From Flectonema sp. DT1601 (Eukaryota; Euglenozoa; Diplonemea; Diplonemida; Diplonemidae), in assembly GCA_964019425.1 (NCBI GenBank), contig OZ025815.1, positions 744,001 to 808,000 of the forward strand: 64,000 nt of DNA, in the 5' to 3' direction. Of the stretch, positions 33,254 through 44,451 are shown in pieces (positions within the stretch are counted from its first letter, which is position 1; each line of letters opens with the position of its first letter). Under the pieces are notes generated by a model, which saw only the letters and a list, made by a program, of their open reading frames with translations, did not search any database and was not told where the DNA came from. The position numbers were made by a program, and so were the translations under genes.

Positions 33254-33863
33254 AAGTCCGAACAGCCCTAAGGCCAGTGAACGCACTGATTGTTAGGTAT
33301 TGTATTCCAGGGAAAGTTTGGTTTGTATACTTTATTTTTATTTTATTTTATTTAATTTGTTAAAAGAAAACAGGTAACTTTACATGAGCATCGGCTCGAA
33401 CGGCTCTGGCGAAGCGAGTGAACGAGTCTGATTGCTGAGTATTGTATTCTGTTTTCTTGTTCTTTTTTTAATTTACTGCAACTGGAAATATTACTGCGCG
33501 GAAAAAACCGCACTAATTTCCAAATCTGCAAAAAACCGCACTAATTTTTCCACGCAGTAATATTTCCACCGCACTAATATTTCTGCTCAGAAGTGATTTT
33601 TTCTCCAGCTGCATTTTTCTGCTGGTTCCTTACACAGCAAAAAAGCAACCAAATTTTTTTCTACCACCAAGTGGAAAAAACCGCACTAATCTTTTCTCAA
33701 AAAAACCGCACTAATTTTTCCGCGCAGTAATATTTCCCCGCAGTAATTATTCAGCGCAGTAATATTTCCAGTTGCAGTATTTCAAACAGGGCAACAGGGG
33801 GAAAGTTTGGTTTGTATCCCCTGGGTGTTTAGCGTCACCTGTTGAGGTGTAATGTATTCTGTT
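33254..33863 (+). repeat. Repeat H copy 2, with MITE insertion
   Basis: Same sequence as 25357-25663 but split at AATTTA/TATTTCAAAC by MITE copy 4. Continues into repeat J without the F insertion seen at 25664. Confidence 0.85.
33476..33777. mobile_element. 302-bp MITE, copy 4, with proven empty site
   Basis: Flanks are GTTCTTTTTTTAATTTA before and TATTTCAAACAGGGC after. The uninterrupted site AATTTATTTCAAACAGG is at 25571-25587. TA duplication is exact and the length 302 bp. Same orientation as copy 1. Confidence 0.96.
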
Positions 33864-33865
33864 TA

Positions 33866-34058
33866 CTTCTATCCCTTTGTTTTTTTTTTTTTTTATTTCA
33901 AACAGGACAGGGGGAAAGTTTGTTTCGTACCCCCCGGGTGCTTAGCGTCACCCTCCATGCGATGCTTGCGCAGGGAGAGCCAAGGGTCGAGAACCCTGGA
34001 GATTACCTTTGTTTCTTTTTGTGACTGGATTGCAGTGGCGCAACCCATCACCCCACCT
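33866..34058 (+). repeat. Repeat J copy 2
   Basis: Same as 26491-26690 with small differences (GGACAGGGGG; GGTCGAGAACCCTGG) and runs directly into the F boundary. Confidence 0.75.
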
Positions 34059-35632
34059 GAGTTGAATTTACCAGGTGAGATTTGGACTGTTAGCTTTTGG
34101 CTAAGGCCCTCCCTGAAGAGCAAGAACAAAAAAACTACTCACACCTGAAGAAAACATACACAAAGAACACACTGTAAGCTGTGTGTGTATTTTGTGTTTG
34201 TCACAACAGGAGAGAAAAGAAAGAATGTCAAGGTTGGTCACCTTGCCTATCAACGCACAACATTGGTGGTCTCTACTAGACCCTGAGTGATCCCACTGGA
34301 TCTCTCATCGTTCATAGTACCCTGTGTGAAGTTATAAAATCAAAGGTAAACTATGAACTACAAATGACTTAGCCTGTTATTATAATGCCACAGGCAGGCC
34401 CTGCATTCAGCAACTATCCAGCAGTGCTTGGATGTCCTGATCTTCTTCTAAAAAAAAGAAAGAAAAACAAAACTGTAGCTGGGATCACTCAGGATCAACA
34501 GACTACCAATGCTACCTGTTGTACTTGCTCACTATGGGGGGTGATGCCAAACACCCAGAAGTACTCAACTACTTTCCTTCTTGCTGCCCAGGAGTTTCTG
34601 ACCAGAACTAATAGAAAATAAAAAGTAGATGGGAAACAATAAAAAGTAAAATGGATATAACTGAAGTTATACAAGACAAATGAAGTAACAGACCAGAACA
34701 GAAAGAGGATTGTAATAGAAGATTACAAATAAAAAAATGCAAGTATCAACACATTATCAAGATACACCAGCAGCTAACAAACAACATAAAATTGAAGATC
34801 AGTTGCCAGAGTATTTCAACCATGGTAGAATACTCGCCCCTCTGGCAGGGATTATCCCAGACTTGTCCTTTAATTTAGTTGGACACCATGGCTTACAACC
34901 CTTCCAGAGGGAAGCACCATTATGACTTCTATTTTTTTTCTTCAAGAAAATCATAAGGTGGGAACAAAGAAAAATGCTAAGAGGAACCCCTTATTAACAC
35001 CTAAGACATCTAAACTGCAGCCCAGCTTATGCCCAATGCACTAACAGGTCATTCCCTCACACTCAGATCAAAAAATCAAAGTTCAGAGTGCATCTTAGCA
35101 TGAATGAGAGAAATTTCTCATCGCTTTTTTTGAACAAAAGGGATATAAGAGGGGATAGAAAACGAACATAACAATAAAATTCTAAGTGAGAAACACTTAG
35201 CAGAAATACTTAGCAGCTTTTAAGGAGCTGAAAAGCAAAAAAAGAATCTAAGTGAGAAACACTTAGTAGAAACAATTTGTAGCTAATTAAGCTAAAAATA
35301 AAAAAATAAAAAAATTTCTAAGTGAGAAATACTTAGCAACTTTTAGAACAAATATTTCAGTAAATAACCTGTAATGATTAAACCATTACAGGTTTGATGC
35401 CAAAACTGACAAGGACTGAGTTGAATTTACCAGGTGAGATTTGGACTGTTAGCTTTTGGCTAAGGCCCTCCCTGAAGAGCAAGAACAAAAAAACTACTCA
35501 CACCTGAAGAAAACATACACAAAGAACACACTGTAAGCTGTGTGTGTATTTTGTGTTTGTCACAACAGGAGAGAAAAGAAAGAATGTCAAGGTTGGTCAC
35601 CTTGCCTATCAACGCACAACATCGGTGGAAAG
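34059..35632 (+). repeat. Repeat F copy 4 with terminal direct repeats
   Basis: Starts GAGTTGAATTTACC. A segment of at least 215 bp with the same start recurs at 35418-35632, 1359 bp downstream. F is therefore either a macrosatellite with a 1.36-kb period or a small LTR-like element whose right repeat is cut by satellite at 35633. No protease, reverse transcriptase or Gag is encoded. If it is LTR-like it is a non-autonomous fossil. Contains a repeated CTAAGTGAGAAACACTTAG hairpin motif (35182, 35248, 35319). Confidence 0.72.
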
Positions 35633-35900
35633 AAAAAACAATCAGTTTAGCGTCTTGACCAGGACGGAAAATAGAAAGTAATCGACATAGTCGATCGATA
35701 AAAAAAAACAATGATAACATTGTTTATTCCTTTTTTTTTTTTTTTTTTTTTTTTAATATTCTTTTTTATTTATTTTAAAAAAAAACAATCAGTTTAGCGT
35801 CTTGACCAGGACGGAAAATAGAGAGTAATCGACATAGTCGATCGAAAAAAAAAAACGATTGATTATTCTTTTTTTTTTATTTATTCTTTTTATTTATTAA
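35633..35900 (-). repeat. Satellite fragment (SAT, - orientation)
   Basis: Two subunits, the second with a decayed hairpin (AACGATTGATTATTC), between repeats F and G. Confidence 0.9.
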
Positions 35901-36092
35901 AGTTAAGATCACTTTCAGGAGACAACACATAAACAAGAGCAGCAAGCAGAGTTGACACTACCAATTCAAATTTAAAATACCGGGAATTAATTTACAAGGA
36001 GGTATCTCAAGTGACTTGGTGTCGGTATCTCTGGAGTGCTGGTATCTCGTATGTGCGTTGGTATCTCTTGCGTGTTGGTATCTCTTGCACAT
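35901..36092 (+). repeat. Repeat G copy 3 (partial)
   Basis: Starts inside G at AGTTAAGATCACTTTCAGG and keeps the GGTATCTC series. Confidence 0.82.
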
Positions 36093-36310
36093 AAAAAAAA
36101 AAATATTGAGTTAACATGATCAGTTGGACTAGTTTAATACTTATTTAAAATTAAAGACAGACCGGAACTATTTGAAAATAAAATGTAGATGGGAAACAGT
36201 GAAAATTAAAATGAATGATAAAATTAAATGAGATTTATGACATAACAGACCAGATAGAGAGTAATAAAGGGAAAAGGAAAAGGAAAAGGAAAACGGGAAG
36301 GGTTCATTCA
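36093..36310 (+). repeat. Repeat K copy 3 (partial), edge of the repeat block
   Basis: Matches the first ~200 bp of repeat K (GTTAACATG, CTATTTGAAAATAAAATG, TGACATAACAGACCAGATAG). After this the sequence becomes single-copy and gene-bearing, so 36310 is approximately the boundary of the repeat block. Confidence 0.75.
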
Positions 36311-36540
36311 CTTAGTTATAAAAAAAAACTCATTGACATAGTTTACCTCCTTTCCATCATTCAGGCTTAGCACAAAACACGCATTCACACATGATAGATC
36401 CTTCTCATTTATGTTTAAGTTTATCTAAGCAACACAACCATTTATGTCTACTGATGCAGTTTGTCTAATAAGATGGATCTGTTTTATGTGACAATTATAT
36501 CTTCTCTGTTATCATAATACTCACTCAACAGGATATCAGA

Positions 36541-37983
36541 ATGGACAGGGCCATGTTGATAGCGAGACAGTTATCTATCCAATCTGAGTCGGAGGGTAGA
36601 TATTTAGTAGCAGAGCTTCAGGATATTGGTGTCTCCTGCGAACTTGAAATTTCTTACCGGGCAGTGCCTGCGGTATGGATTGGAGATATGGGAAAGCAAG
36701 AGATTGATGAAGTTTCAAGAGAATGCGAAAGAGAATACAAAACAATAGTATCTACACGAGGTTGGAGTCTCTCTGTCAATAAAGCTCGGACTTGGACGCT
36801 TGAGCAATTGGTAGGCAAGCTAGCGGTCATACGGACTCGATTGAAACAACTACAACCGCCAAAGCCACCGATTCACACATTTTCCGAAGACAAGACAGAC
36901 TTACTAAAACTACAACAGCAACTAATCGCCAAGGAAGTAAAACCAATACCAATACCAATACCAAAGCGCAATAAAACACCAGAATCACCTCCGCCACGGG
37001 AATACTCGGAACTACAAGTAGGAGACCTGGCACAAGTCTGTATCTTATCTGGTAAATGGGCAGGTAATTGGGTTGACTGCAGTATTCATGATAGACTTGA
37101 CAATGGTTTATCATTTAACGTGCATGTTGTTAAGACTAATAAATATGATGCTGCAGTTGGGCAGTCTGGTCGCATAGTTGAAGGTATCGGTTCTCGTTTT
37201 GTCCGATCAAAAACCACTCCGAGGATAAAAGTAGGGAACAGATACCTGTCCCCAGATGTTAATGGCGATATTTGGCCAGTCACTGTTCTTGCTGAAAATA
37301 ATGATGGAACCTACACAGTTCAGGTTCATGATGGGTCATTTGAACGTCAATGGCGAAAGGTTGATGAAGAAAATATCCTTTGTCCAGAGCCTCCTCGAAC
37401 AACGCTGCCGGATGACAAACAATCGGATGGTCCTCGGATGGGAACAAGTAGTAAGTCGCCATCCCAAGAGGCAGAAGATTGCTATGTTCCACCCAAAGCA
37501 CCACTACTTATCATACCTGATGATCACTTCAAACGCCCGCCTGGCCTGAATGATCCAGAGGATGTTGAGACTTTTATTTATCCAGTTCAAGCTCCAAATC
37601 CTCCCAGACCAGCTGGTGATGATGGCAGTCAATATTCACCACGTGATACTGATGATAAAACAACAAAAGACTTTGGAGTACAATTTACCGGAATTGAAGA
37701 TCCATCAACTCCGAGTAGCAGTTGTGGTAGACCTCTACCACCTCATAACAGTCCAGATAATTGTACTGCACCAGCAGACTCGCCAGCTTCAAAGATTAAC
37801 ACAGCAATCACACTCGATACAGATGAGGTAGAGTTGTCAAGTCATGGCAGTAAACCATCTCAAATACCAATTCCTGTTTTAGTTGATAATGAAAACAAAA
37901 CCGCTTCTCCAGGATCTCCAGCCAGTAAGAAAAACACAGCAATTTCACTGGATACTGATGAAGTAAACCTTGAAGACTTGTAG
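36541..37983 (+). CDS. Unrecognised protein with two SH3/Tudor-like modules
   Basis: A 480-residue single-exon protein, function unknown. Residues 1-105 look like a compact helical/mixed domain (with CEREYKTIVSTRGWSLS). Residues 106-155 are a Pro/Lys linker with an IPIPIPIP run. Residues about 156-222 (LQVGDLAQV, NWVDCSI, SFNVHVV) and 228-282 (IKVGNRYLSPD, WPVTVL, YTVQVHDG) each resemble a small SH3, Tudor or agenet-type beta barrel: short strands, a VG start and a conserved Trp. Residues 283-480 are acidic, Pro/Ser-rich and probably disordered. They include SPASK-NTAI-LDTDEV twice (about 414-429 and 459-474). The start at 36541 lies 9 nt after a CAACAG acceptor-like site. Tudor-type modules often bind methylated peptides; a chromatin or RNP role is only a possibility. 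Confidence 0.85.
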   Translation: MDRAMLIARQLSIQSESEGRYLVAELQDIGVSCELEISYRAVPAVWIGDMGKQEIDEVSRECEREYKTIVSTRGWSLSVNKARTWTLEQLVGKLAVIRTRLKQLQPPKPPIHTFSEDKTDLLKLQQQLIAKEVKPIPIPIPKRNKTPESPPPREYSELQVGDLAQVCILSGKWAGNWVDCSIHDRLDNGLSFNVHVVKTNKYDAAVGQSGRIVEGIGSRFVRSKTTPRIKVGNRYLSPDVNGDIWPVTVLAENNDGTYTVQVHDGSFERQWRKVDEENILCPEPPRTTLPDDKQSDGPRMGTSSKSPSQEAEDCYVPPKAPLLIIPDDHFKRPPGLNDPEDVETFIYPVQAPNPPRPAGDDGSQYSPRDTDDKTTKDFGVQFTGIEDPSTPSSSCGRPLPPHNSPDNCTAPADSPASKINTAITLDTDEVELSSHGSKPSQIPIPVLVDNENKTASPGSPASKKNTAISLDTDEVNLEDL

Positions 37984-38251
37984 CGGTGTTAAAGTAGAAA
38001 TCTAAGCTTATTTTTACTAATTGTATTTGTGCTATTTAACTTCTTAAACGTCCGTGTAGAGGACTTTTATACATGTACAACGGACATACAAAATAAGATA
38101 CCCGTTTTTTTTTTTTTAATCAGGTGAATGTTTTTGTCTGAACAATGCCATGTCGAATAAGAGAAGTATCGTTGCAGTATTTTCTTTTTTTAAAAAAATT
38201 GTGTTAATAAAGTAAATATTTATTTATAAAGTACTCATCAAATTTACGAAC
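37984..38251. other. Short intergenic region
   Basis: 268 bp between stop and next ATG, AT-rich, with T-runs and AATAAAGTAAATA at about 38205. The last AG before the next gene is at 38230-38231, 20 nt upstream of the ATG. Confidence 0.6.
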
Positions 38252-39218
38252 ATGGGACAGTCTCAAATTGTAGGTTGCGTGGCGGGTGTTGTCTGTTTAT
38301 TAATTTGGTGGACTAGCAGTCACGAATGTGTGATGAATTTAACAAGGACACCACTAGACGGTAAATACGGTGGGAGGAATGCGGCACCAAGATATGCAAC
38401 ACTTGCACAGCTGAGGGATTGGAATCGAGAAGGATTCTTAGTTATGAGAAATGCTATGAGTCCTGATGATGTAGGCAGGCTTCAGACATATTTAGATGAA
38501 ATGGAGAGAATGCCTGTTGTCAAGGGAGGCATTCCAAAATATTTTGAGTCCGATACTCGCAATGCATCTCTTAAACTTCTCAATAGAATTGAAAAGTTCT
38601 CCGACTATCACGAAGGGATGCGTCGTTTTGTTAACAGCGACTTAGTAAAAGGAGTTTCATCAGACCTTTTGGGTGGAGAAATCGCTCTCTTTAAAGAAAA
38701 AGTAAACTACAAACTTCCAGGTGGTGGTGGTTTCGATCCGCACCAGGACATGCAGCCAGGATGGTCAAAATACGCCCCTCAGATGGTATCTGTATTACTA
38801 GTAGCTGACCATAATGGTATCGATAATGGACCTCTTGAAATCGCACCTGGTGCTCATGCTCGTCCTGGAGGTTTAATCGGTCGCATGCACGAGCCTCTCA
38901 ATGATACTGAAATCGCTGGTCTTAAGTGGCAGGTTCTTACTGCTGAGCCTGGTGATATTGTATTCTTTGACGCCTGGGCTCCTCACAGATCATCACCAAA
39001 TACTTCACCGAGTAAGAGAAGAAATACTTATGTCACATTCAATCTAAAGGTTTGTAGTTCTATTTTCCCCCTCCCTCTCAAATGATAAAGAAAAGCTAAA
39101 TATTTAACACAAACAGTCCTACGGAGACCACAGAGAAGTGTACTACAAGGATAAATTTGCTCACCTTCCACCAGATGTTGAGAGAGATCCAAATCAGGAC
39201 TACCACTACAGGGTTTAA
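38252..39218 (+). CDS. Phytanoyl-CoA dioxygenase (PhyH) family protein, two exons
   Basis: Exon 1 is 38252-39049 and exon 2 is 39117-39218, joined in phase 0 across a 67-bp intron (GTTTGT...AAACAG); 299 residues. Without splicing the frame ends 11 codons into the intron, while exon 2 (SYGDHREVYYKDKFAHLPPD) reads through to a stop. Residues 6-22 form a signal anchor (VGCVAGVVCLLIWW), so the enzyme is probably membrane-bound with a lumenal or external catalytic part. Residues 50-266 form the double-stranded beta helix of Fe(II)/2-oxoglutarate oxygenases: HQD with His164 and Asp166, distal His245 (APHRS), and Arg256/257 as the likely 2-oxoglutarate ligand. GPLEIAPGAH is the usual pre-core motif. 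The substrate cannot be told from sequence; PhyH relatives hydroxylate lipids and small molecules. Confidence 0.93.
39050..39116 (+). other. 67-bp GT-AG spliceosomal intron in the PhyH gene
   Basis: Donor AAG|GTTTGT, acceptor AACACAAACAG|TCC, phase 0, AT-rich. It is the only cis intron identified with confidence in this window. Confidence 0.85.
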
Positions 39219-39235
39219 ATATAAGTTTTGCATAC

Positions 39236-39241
39236 AATAAA
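39236..39241 (+). terminator. Possible poly(A) signal AATAAA
   Basis: AATAAA 18 bp after the PhyH stop, within AATAAATAAAAATAA. In such AT-rich DNA this may be chance; if transcripts are trans-spliced, polyadenylation may not use this signal. Confidence 0.35.
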
Positions 39242-41668
39242 TAAAAATAATTTGCTTAACAAAAAAAAATAAAATAAAAAATCATCGGTGTTAACTTGAT
39301 AACACTTTTTTCCCCTGATTTAGCGTAAAAACTGTTGTGCTAGTTATTTTACCTTATAGTTAACTTTGATACAAATGCTTTATATTATATCTTTGTAGGT
39401 ATGCTCAAACAGTTAACTCCTCCTTGCACTTATATATAAAAAAAAAAAAACGAAAAAACGAGAAAAAAAAAAATAATATAAAAAATATTCTTTTTTGCTT
39501 TTTTTTTTTTTTTGAAGTAATTATCAATTGCATGGTTGTCAAAAGTTACTCGATTTCATTGTAGGAAGGTGCACGGACCTCTTTTTTTCAAACGCATTAT
39601 TTTTATTCTGATAGATTTAGGGAGCTGCTTCTCTGTTCATCGTTTTTTCCTTCATCCCTGCTAAGATTAAACTCATCCCGCAAGGGACACTGCCTTTTCA
39701 GCAGGTCTTTTTTTTATTATGAGGCGCTGTCGATTTTCGTGTTATCTGTGCAAAAAAAAAAAAAAAAAAAATAAGTGCAGATCAAAAAAAAACCAAAAAA
39801 AAAAAAAAACCAAAATCATTGTTTATTATTAGTTTTATCATGTTTTTCTTCTTTTTTCTTTTCCCCTTTCCCAAAAACAACACCTTTCAGAAAGTAGCAA
39901 CGAAAACACTAAATCTAAAGTCCGAATCAACAAGTGGTAACTAAGAGGTAAAAGTCACGTGTCGTGGAGGAAAATGACAACGATGACTATCCTGCTCAAT
40001 TTCATCAACAGATCAGGATGAGACAACGGAGAGTTTACAGCAAGGTAAGAGAGTCAGAGAAAATTCAATGAACCTTGTCCTCATAGAAGAACTATTCTTG
40101 ACTATCCTCGAAACTTTTTGTGTTAGTTGTAATGGACTACAGGGTATGGGACGATCAAGCTGATGGTACGTGGTCCCCGAATTACCAGATTTGACAACGT
40201 CTTCTGGTCATTAAGACGAAAAAAAAAAAAAAAAATACATATATTTCCCTTTTAGTTTCTTTTTTTCTAACGTACCTTTTCTTTGGTTAACAACTACAAT
40301 ATTCTTCAGTTTGGTACTTGATATTAATTTTGTTTTTAATACCTAAAGTTGTTACTGTTTTTACATTGTCAAAGTTTCACTCCACTTTCCCCATGACGTT
40401 GAACTCTCCTACTCGCCTCTTGTTTTGTATTTAATTTTATTTTTGTTGTCCTTAGTTCTCAGTGTGTACTCTTTCCAAAAAAGAAAAAAAAAAAAAAAAA
40501 AAAAAGAAGAGAGAAAAACAAAAAGCGAACTAATACAACAATTCTCAAAAAGAGATGTTTAGAGATGGGCATACTGTAGATTATAACTGCACTGTTTTTT
40601 TTTTGTAAATTCAGCTGTTTTTTTTGTGTGTCGCTTGGTTGATGAATTCCTCACCATATATTCTCACTCTCTCCCATTTCCTCGTCCCAAAGAGTAATAG
40701 TTTAACTTGTTCTCGAATTGCTTGTCGTTTCGTTTATGTGTTTTTTCTACATGACAAGTTAAGTTTCTTGGCTTTATCGTGTTTGCAAGTGTGTTCTTGA
40801 TATTTTAAAAAAAAAAAAAAAAAAAGTGATTTGTGGAAAAACGAACTTCGCGAAAGCATTCGACAGGAGTGTGTGTCCATTGATCAAAAAAGAAACGGCA
40901 CCTCGCTAAATAATTCTCACACTTTGTTTTTGCTTGTGCGCAACTGGCTTATAAAATAAGGATGTTATCGTTGGGCTGACACAATTCTCTTTCTCATATA
41001 ACATGTCTTCGAGATGAAAAAAAAAAAAAAAAAAAAAAAAAACTACAATACTGGTTTATTAGACCCTCGCTGTAGAATTGATTTTTTTTTTCAGGAATTT
41101 TGTTGAGGAAAAAAAAAAAGGGGAAAAAAAAAAAAGTTCCCCCCCATTCCCTCCTTTGATTATATACTACTACGTATTATTATGGATTGCTCTGCCTTCT
41201 CTATTTTTATTTTTGTTTTTTTTGTTTTTTGCATTTAACAAGTATTGTAAGGAAAATAATGTTGGGCAGCACACGTAAACCTCCTTCAGCTTCATCAGTT
41301 TAAGTCGGTTCACGGTTTAGTGCCAACAAAACATCAGCAAGTGTTATGTTACTATTTTTCTGTATAGTTTAAAGATAAAATCTATTCTTTTTTTTTTCCT
41401 CTCCCCTCACTCACTCTTCACATGAGGTGAAGTCAATGTTAGAAACCTATGTGATCCTTATTGTGTTAGAAAAGATTTTTTGGAAACATTCTTCACTACT
41501 GATATCAACTTCAAATTTGATGTGTCTGTGAAGCAATACTTGTTCAAGGATTTGTCTCTTCATTTTGTCATCTCAAAGGGCATGAGTGGGGAAAAAGAAA
41601 AACAAAAAAAAAAACAAAAAAAACAAAACAACAACGTTGTCAAATACTTCTTGTGTTGTTGTTAAGAT

Positions 41669-41845
41669 GTGTTTGTTAGTGGTTCACATTGCTACCAGTG
41701 TCAGCATTATAAATTAAATTGGTAGTGTTACTGGAAAGGTGGTCATGCGAAACTACTAAAATATGTTTATTAGTTCACATTGCTACCAGTGTCCGCATTA
41801 CAAATTAAATTCGTAGCGTTACTGGAAAGGTGGTCATGAGAAAAC
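41669..41845 (+). repeat. Diverged ~90-bp tandem duplication
   Basis: TTCACATTGCTACCAGTGTC and TACTGGAAAGGTGGTCATG each occur twice, in the same order, with about 10% differences between the units. Confidence 0.85.
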
Positions 41846-44040
41846 TGTTTAAAAAAAAAAAAAAAAAAGGGAAACCCCCTAATTCTAAGTAAAGTATTAC
41901 TGAAATGTCGCATCTCAACACAAAAGTTTCCGAAATGGACAGCAAAAAAGAAAAAAAAAAAAACTAGTACTGTTCAAGTGCAGTTGAGGCTGAATGAGTA
42001 TTCTCTCATTGCTTCCAGAGATGGTGATCCAGGTGAGAGGTGGTACAATGTCTAATGATTTTATTAGAATTCTGGCTGACTCTTTGACGACCACGGTAAA
42101 TAAAGCCAACTTGTAGTCTGTAAATTGTGTTAAACTGTAGATCTATTCTGACCTCTGTACTCTTGTTAGTTTGTGTGTCAGTTAAGCCCTTCACCCAACT
42201 TGAGCTGTCAAGTTTGGGTTCCCGCTTCGCGATAGTGTTATAGGGCTCTGGAGCGCAACCCTGCATAGATGGAGGATTTAGCCGCCTTTGTGGGGAAAAA
42301 AAATCCCCATGACCTTGGGCGACGACCTGGCAGTAAGCTGTGTTTGTATATCGGAAACTTTTGTGTGGAGCTGTCCATTTCGGAAACTCTTGTGGTGAGA
42401 TCTGGCGTTTTACAATTTTTTTATGTGGAATTATGGTTTTTTTCCCAAAAAAAAAAGAAAAAGAAAAAAAACAATGAAATAGAACAATTCCTTTTTATAA
42501 GATATCTCAATTTATTATCTGTTTTCCTTTCTCCTCAATACTAGCTACGATCTTTCTTTGAAAAAAAAAAAAAAAAGCACTTTATCTTTTTTCCTTTTGA
42601 ACTGCCGCCAATCAGAATTCTTTCTTTTATATAATTATCTTGACCTTACAGAAGTCTTTGTTGGTATTTTGATTGGTTCAATAGCTGCTTACGGTTATTA
42701 TCTTTTCTCCAGTATCAACGAGTTTCCGTCCTTCCTTTTTTTTTTTTTTTTGTTTGTTTTCTCTCCCTTACTCCCCTGGTCCATCTGAGTTATTTTTTTC
42801 GAAGTATTTACTTAGCCACCTGTTGGGTTATTCATTTTTTTTTTTTTTTTTTTTTTCGAATAAAAAAAAAAAAAAAGAAGAAATGATTTATTTATTTTGT
42901 AAGTGTTTTTGGCGAAGGATACGATAATGTGATTATTTAGGTTGGTGGTCAATAATTTTTTTTTTTTTTTTTTTGCCAACTCACTTGTTGTTGCTGCTTC
43001 TTTCCCGTTTTTTGTTTTGTGATTAATTCATTTTATTTTTGTTTCGGAAAGAATATTTAGTTATGCTTGCAAAGTCTTGCCTGATGGATGAGAGTCGTTT
43101 CTACACAGATCACTACTCTAAGTAAATAGCGGCAAACTCTCACTGGGAGTCGCAATGACAAACAAGCTTATGCATCTATATCAAGGTGGAAGATGCATAG
43201 CACCGGGGAAAACTATTTTAAAAAAAAAAAAAAAAAAAAAACTGGACAAGCAAAATCTCTTTCTTTCTCTCATTTTTTTTTTCTTTTTTTTTTTTTTTAA
43301 ACTAACCCAGTAGTATAGCCAGTTCACTTGTATGTCAGTCTGCTTTTGTTTTTTGTTTTTGTGTTAACTGATAAGCGTGACATCTTTCGTTATGGCGAAA
43401 GGTAGTTATGTGTAAAGTGAACCAATAGGCTCTTCAGGTTAGACCCTACTCCGAAAGAAAAAAAAAAAAAAGAATGAAAGAAAAGAGACTCCGGAAACTT
43501 TTTTTGCTTAACCCTAGCAGCTAATTTCACTTGTTAAACGTCTCTCTCGATGTTCCTTTCGTTCGGACGGTTGTATCCTATCAAACTTTGTTGGAGCCAA
43601 AGGGAAAAAAAAAAAAATAGGAAAAAATAAAAAAAAGAAGTAGATCCAAGGCGATCGATGTTTCTCTTCTTAATTACTTACTTACTTTTTTTTTTTTTTT
43701 TTTTTTTTTTGTTTGTTTTGATTTCACAAAATGCACTGATGGGATCCACCTCCGTGAAATCATTTCGTGCCATTTGCTGCGATTAGAGGTAGTGTAGATT
43801 CCAGTTTAATATCCCACAAGAGAGTTTAAGGAAATAGAAAGAGAACCCACCATCTCCCCCTTCCCTTCCCCCCCACAAGGCTAAGTCAAGCATCACCATA
43901 GTCACTGTATCCTTAACAGATTGTTAAATCATCACTTATGTTAATATGATACAATACAGTTGCGTTTTACAAATTTAAACATTTAAAATCCCACCTCATC
44001 CCCCATCTTTTGCTTCGAACATACATCCCTCCATCTTTTG

Positions 44041-44120
44041 CTAAGTTAGAAACATTTACTATAATGTAAAGTCCTCTACGTCATCTGCAGAGTGTTTACC
44101 TATGCTAACATTACATAACT
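44041..44120 (+). repeat. Dispersed repeat R, 3' half
   Basis: GCTAAGTTAGAAACATTTAC, then TACGTCATCTGCAGAG and GTTTACCTATGCTAACATTA. Recurs at 47785-47870 (diverged) and 56862-56940. Confidence 0.8.
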
Positions 44121-44413
44121 AACGTTTTTTATTTTAGTTAAAATTTTGATACTATATTTGTGATCAAAACATTCTATACCCTACGATCTTTCTCTATCGA
44201 AAGAAAGCCCTGTGCCGAAAACACTGAGGTTTTCCCTATCCTGATGAAGGACAGTTTTTTGTGAGAACTCTACGGTTCGAGTATAAATCGCTCTCTTGAC
44301 TTGTCACTAAATTGTCCTTTTTCCAAGAAACTCGTACGATGCCCTCCCCAACACCATCGGGTGTATGGAACCCTTTTTTTTCTTCCACGTCTTGCAAAAA
44401 AAATAAGCCAATC

Positions 44414-44451
<38 letters not shown>

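Noticed and set aside
39890-40050. Second exon cluster or pseudogene related to the PhyH gene
   Set aside because: A good donor-like AAG|GTAAGAG and an open stretch (DDYPAQFHQQ) exist, but no acceptor and frame combination links it to a start or to PhyH sequence.
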